Assembly (NCBI GenBank): GCA_937921825.1
Contig: CAKZVK010000118.1
Coordinates: 1-37,523, forward strand
Origin: an uncultured Saprospiraceae bacterium
GTDB taxonomy: Bacteria; Bacteroidota; Bacteroidia; Chitinophagales; Saprospiraceae
Reading direction: 5' to 3'
DNA: 37,523 bases
Shown: piece by piece, positions 34,277 to 37,523 of the stretch
How positions within the stretch are numbered: position 1 is the stretch's first letter
Layout of the letters: each line of letters begins with the position of its first letter
Position numbers and translations under genes: made by a program
Notes under the pieces: model-generated
Told to the model about the DNA's origin: nothing
What the model saw: only the letters and a program-made list of their open reading frames with translations
Database searches by the model: none

Positions 34277-35863
34277 ATGCGTTTTATACTAATCTTTTTC
34301 TCCATCTGCCTTTCTTCCATTGTTCTATCAGGACAAGTGACTTATACAGAAGATATTGCTCCTTTGATTTATGAGAATTGCGCCAACTGTCATCGACCAG
34401 GTGAGATAGGTCCTTTTTCACTGACTAACTATGATGAGGTTACTGGATGGGGACAGATGATTAAGTTCGTCACTGAGTCTCGCTATATGCCACCATGGAA
34501 ACCAGATCCAGACTATTCTTCTTTTCTGGGTGAAGCGCATTTGAGTCAAGACGAAATAGCTATGATAGCAGCATGGGTAGACAATGGTATGCCGCGAGGT
34601 GATGAAAGCTTAGAGCCAGAATTCCCTAATTATCCTGATGGCTCTCTTTTAGGGGAACCGGACTTAGTGCTTAGTATGGAACAAGCCCATATGCACAGAG
34701 GAAACAATAGAGACTCTTACTACTACTTTGTGCTCCCCACGGGGCTCACAGAAGACAGAGTGGTAAAGGCAGTAGAGTTTAGACCTGGGAATGCTAAGAT
34801 CGTCCATCATGCACTCATCTTTGAAGACAATGAGGGTATCGCAAGAGAGACAGATGCTCAGACACCGGAATATGGTTTTGAGTCATTTGGGTCATTCAAT
34901 GGTGATCAAAACGATATTACCTTTTTATCGGGTAAGCAATTTAACCCATATGCGCCAGGTCAGAAAACGACAAGATATCCTGATGGACTCGGACAAATAA
35001 TGAAAGCGGGATCAGACCTGGCTGTACAGATACACTATGCACCTTCAGCAAATGATGAGTGGGATCAATCTTCACTGAATATATTCTTTGCTGATGAGGA
35101 TGAAGAAGTAGAACGAGTAGTCGAGCAGCACATTATGTTGCCTACTTCATTGCCAGGAAGCTTTGCGGGCTTCATTATGTTACCAGGTCAGGAGAGAGAA
35201 TTTGTAGGGACTTATCTGATCAGAGAAGACATTAGTCTGATGGGTATATTTCCTCATGCCCATCTGCTCGGTAAAGAGTGGGAAGTGCATCTAGAACATC
35301 CAGATGGCTCTATCACTAATCTCATAAGTATACCTGACTGGGATTTTAACTGGCAGTCGCAGTACTATTTTGATAGATTGATAAAAGCGGAGAAAGGCAC
35401 AAAGGTCATAGCTAGAGCAGTATATGATAATACTGTAGATAACCCCAATAACCCTAATAATCCACCAAAACTAGTGCATTGGGGTGATAGGACGGAAGAT
35501 GAAATGTTCTACCTACCCTTCCTGTATGTGCCTTACAAAGATGGAGATGAAGATATACGTTTTGACGGTACAGTAGCAGTGGAAGAACATATGGAGCAGG
35601 TCGGCAATAGACTACTACCCCTCTACCCTAACCCTGTGGACTCTAGAGTGACTGCAGCTTTTCATCTTAAGCAAGGTGGTCCGATTAATCTGACGGTACT
35701 TGATATGAATGGTCAGATTGTAAGGCAACTCAGAAAAGGAGAATATTTTCCATCTCGCTTTAGCCAGATCAGCTTTGTAACTGATCAGTTAAGTGAAGGT
35801 ATATACCTTCTTCAGCTAAAAGGAAAAGACTTCAAGGTGTCAGAGAAATTTGTAAAGCAGTAA
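34277..35863 (+). CDS. T9SS-secreted haem c / copper type II monooxygenase-like protein
   Basis: 528 residues. The signal peptide is about 1-19. A cytochrome c-like domain has CANCH (Cys35, Cys38, His39), the MPPW motif (Met71) and an ISAAW-like AMIAAWVDNGMPRG. A two-lobed domain like peptidylglycine hydroxylating monooxygenase follows: His177-His178 in IVHHALIF, His253 in IHYAP, His327/His329 in PHAHLLGK and Met410 in TEDEM, the expected two-copper ligands. The last about 80 residues are a T9SS sorting domain (LYPNPVDSR, GIYLLQL, SEKFVKQ). The family is common but rarely characterised; an oxidative role on extracellular substrates is inferred. Covalent haem would have to be attached in the periplasm before T9SS export. 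It is a single gene 92 bp after xseB. Confidence 0.88.
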   Translation: MRFILIFFSICLSSIVLSGQVTYTEDIAPLIYENCANCHRPGEIGPFSLTNYDEVTGWGQMIKFVTESRYMPPWKPDPDYSSFLGEAHLSQDEIAMIAAWVDNGMPRGDESLEPEFPNYPDGSLLGEPDLVLSMEQAHMHRGNNRDSYYYFVLPTGLTEDRVVKAVEFRPGNAKIVHHALIFEDNEGIARETDAQTPEYGFESFGSFNGDQNDITFLSGKQFNPYAPGQKTTRYPDGLGQIMKAGSDLAVQIHYAPSANDEWDQSSLNIFFADEDEEVERVVEQHIMLPTSLPGSFAGFIMLPGQEREFVGTYLIREDISLMGIFPHAHLLGKEWEVHLEHPDGSITNLISIPDWDFNWQSQYYFDRLIKAEKGTKVIARAVYDNTVDNPNNPNNPPKLVHWGDRTEDEMFYLPFLYVPYKDGDEDIRFDGTVAVEEHMEQVGNRLLPLYPNPVDSRVTAAFHLKQGGPINLTVLDMNGQIVRQLRKGEYFPSRFSQISFVTDQLSEGIYLLQLKGKDFKVSEKFVKQ

Positions 35864-35865
35864 CG

Positions 35866-35973
35866 CTACTCAATAGAGGCTTCGTAAGCAGCAATCAGAT
35901 CTATCATCATATCATAGCTTTTGATGCCTGCGGAGACGCCATTAGACTTGGTTTTTCTTAAATTGAAAATGAG
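35866..35973 (-). pseudogene. Possible 3' remnant of a lost minus-strand gene
   Basis: In the gap between two plus-strand genes the minus strand has an open stretch of 35 codons ending in TAG at 35868-35866, with another TAG directly before it and no start codon at its head. The reading ends KSYDMMIDLIAAYEASIE, an amphipathic helix with coding-like composition, while the DNA on its upstream side is plain AT-rich spacer. It recalls the last helix of Gfo/Idh/MocA-type oxidoreductases, but the similarity is weak. It could be chance. Confidence 0.35.
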
Positions 35974-36030
35974 CTAGCTACATATAAATACAGAAATTTA
36001 AGTTTAAAAAATTACTGAAATTTAAAGCAG

Positions 36031-36038
36031 TAATTTTG
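36031..36038 (+). promoter_or_regulatory. -7 box (TAATTTTG) almost at the start codon of the last gene
   Basis: An exact TAnnTTTG match ending 5 bases before the ATG at 36044. The following signal peptide fixes that ATG, so a transcript from this box would be nearly leaderless. No -33 TTG is seen. Confidence 0.45.
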
Positions 36039-36043
36039 ACGCC

Positions 36044-37523
36044 ATGAAGTGTACTTTCTTTCTAGTTTTAATCTTGTTTGCATTCCAAGGCCTAACTCAG
36101 GACAAAAGAGACTATTTATGGTTCTTAGGTAGTGATCAGCAAATAGGAGATGATATCAGAGCACTAAAATTTGATTTTAGAGATAAACCTTTTTCTCCTC
36201 AGCTTAGAGATAAGGGTTTAAGTTTTGATCAAAACAATGTTTCTATATGTGACAAAGAGGGCAATCTACTATTTTATTCTAATGGATGTGCCATAGCCAA
36301 TAGCGAACACGAAGTTATGGTTAATGGTGATAGTCTTAATATTGGTGATTTTCTTAATGAGATTTGGTTAGCTCCAGATTGTCTAAGACAAGGATATCCT
36401 GGTAGACAGGATATGCTCATTTTAGAAGACCCAGCTAAGGATTATTGCTACTACGTAATTCATAAGCGACTTGATAAAGATGCTAATAATGACTTTCATG
36501 TAAGACACTTGAGTTATAGTTATGTTGATCTTAGTGCCAATAATGGATTAGGAGAAGTTGTTATTAAAAATAAAGACTTCCACTCTCTTGATAATTTTTT
36601 GTGGTCTTACTTGACTGCTATTTATAAAGAGAATGGAAAAGATTGGTGGATTGTCAATCCTGGAAATGATGGGAACTTTTACTTCTATTCCATTGACAAT
36701 TCTGGATTAGTATTAAATCATATCCATGAATCAGGAATTTCATTCAATCAAAGAAATTCGTCTGCTAGTGGTGATGCAAAGTTTTCCCCTAATGGAAACA
36801 TGCTAGCATATTTTAATCAGTATGATGGTTTATTATTGTATCACTTTGATAGAACATCAGGTGAGATTTCGGACTTAAGAAGGATACTCTTTCCTGAACC
36901 AGAGAGAGCTTCATTTGCTACTTGTGAGTGGAGTCCTAATTCTGAATTTCTCTATTTGACAACTGGAGATTCATTATGGCAAGTGGAAGTCGCATACGAA
37001 GATCTAAACGATGGAAAAATTTTTATTGCAGAACACAATGGAGTCAGAGATCCTTTTTCCACCCGATTCTTTCTAAGCACTTTGGGCCCTGATTGCAAAA
37101 TATACATTAGACCAGGTAGCAGTTCTTATTCTTTTCATGTAATTCATAAACCTAATGAAAAGGGAATAGCATGTGATCTAGTGCAGCAAGGTATAAAATT
37201 ACCTGAAGTTTCTTCCACTGGTAGTTTTCCGAATTATCCACGTTTTAGAGTAGACGCCGAAGAAAAATGTGATCCATCAATCAACTCAGTATTCGGTGAA
37301 TATGTTTATTGGAGAAGAGATTTAGACATTTACCCTAATCCTGTACATGACATTCTTACAGTAAAATTACCAGAAAGCATGTCAGGCATACTTTACATCT
37401 TTGATAATGCAGGTGCTGTTTTATGGAGAAGTGAAAAACTAATAAATACGGAAGAACTGATCATTGATGTGAGTTATTATAGTCAGGGCCATTATAGCAT
37501 AGAGTATATTCCTATAGATCCTA
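36044..37523 (+). CDS. T9SS-secreted beta-propeller-like protein (3' end missing)
   Basis: The frame is open from ATG 36044 to the right edge, about 493 residues, with no stop. The signal peptide is KCTFFLVLILFAFQGLTQ. The body has WD/propeller-like strands with phrases such as LLFYSNGCAIAN, SGDAKFSPNGNMLAYF, FATCEWSPNSEFLYLTT and YIRPGSSSYSFHVIHKP. This is the type of Bacteroidota protein seen beside gliding or adhesion genes, but no function is known. A T9SS sorting domain has begun (DIYPNPVHDILTVKLPESM, then GHYSIEYIP), so only a short tail should be missing. It was read directly from the bases because no stop lies in the window. Confidence 0.85.
   Translation, partial: MKCTFFLVLILFAFQGLTQDKRDYLWFLGSDQQIGDDIRALKFDFRDKPFSPQLRDKGLSFDQNNVSICDKEGNLLFYSNGCAIANSEHEVMVNGDSLNIGDFLNEIWLAPDCLRQGYPGRQDMLILEDPAKDYCYYVIHKRLDKDANNDFHVRHLSYSYVDLSANNGLGEVVIKNKDFHSLDNFLWSYLTAIYKENGKDWWIVNPGNDGNFYFYSIDNSGLVLNHIHESGISFNQRNSSASGDAKFSPNGNMLAYFNQYDGLLLYHFDRTSGEISDLRRILFPEPERASFATCEWSPNSEFLYLTTGDSLWQVEVAYEDLNDGKIFIAEHNGVRDPFSTRFFLSTLGPDCKIYIRPGSSSYSFHVIHKPNEKGIACDLVQQGIKLPEVSSTGSFPNYPRFRVDAEEKCDPSINSVFGEYVYWRRDLDIYPNPVHDILTVKLPESMSGILYIFDNAGAVLWRSEKLINTEELIIDVSYYSQGHYSIEYIPIDP

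Overview
The window looks like chromosomal DNA of an AT-rich member of the phylum Bacteroidota, probably near the Saprospiria/Flavobacteriia. The evidence is four proteins with C-terminal type IX secretion (T9SS, 'Por') sorting domains, several TAnnTTTG (-7) promoter boxes typical of the phylum, little Shine-Dalgarno sequence, and the lineage-typical forms of RecQ, the 7TM-HD phosphodiesterase and the TonB-like protein. I see no insertion sequence, prophage, CRISPR array, tRNA or rRNA.

Region 1 (1-5.9 kb) is the accessory and most unusual part. One reading frame, open at the left edge and closed at 3802, encodes at least 1266 residues of a collagen-like Gly-X-Y protein. Its codons contain almost no start-like triplets, so start-based gene calling truncates it. 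The triple helix is interrupted by five inserts of exactly 27 residues, each Cys-x25-Cys and each holding two back-to-back 12-residue EF-hand-type calcium loops. The Gly-X-Y part has no lysine and only one arginine. It ends in a 121-residue head I do not recognise. A hairpin separates it from a T9SS-secreted protein, and a methionine-rich secreted protein follows.

Region 2 (5.9-18.6 kb) is mostly housekeeping. A minus-strand operon carries engB, a glycerolipid acyltransferase and a DEDDh exonuclease. Then come an outer-membrane barrel protein, smc, an S9 oligopeptidase, and a minus-strand pair of recQ and a family-4-like glycosyltransferase.

Region 3 (18.7-27.5 kb) has a subtilase with a large insertion, an M1 metallopeptidase coupled to a CPBP membrane protease, a DUF6580-like membrane protein, and a minus-strand operon gatC - LolD-like ABC ATPase - cob(I)alamin adenosyltransferase - 7TM-HD (c-di-AMP type) phosphodiesterase.

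Region 4 (27.7-37.5 kb) has deoxynucleoside kinase plus yggS, a T9SS-secreted FG-GAP/VCBS propeller protein, a TonB-like transducer, xseA-xseB, a T9SS-secreted fusion of a c-type haem motif with a copper type II monooxygenase-like module, a short minus-strand gene remnant, and a T9SS-tagged protein cut by the right edge. Strong rho-independent terminators close several units (about 4981, 9608, 20401, 32635).

The best candidate for something undescribed is the calcium-loop/collagen fibre gene with its neighbour. Second are the haem/copper T9SS protein and the promoter boxes that sit almost on the start codons. Names rest on motif recognition by eye; no database search was possible.
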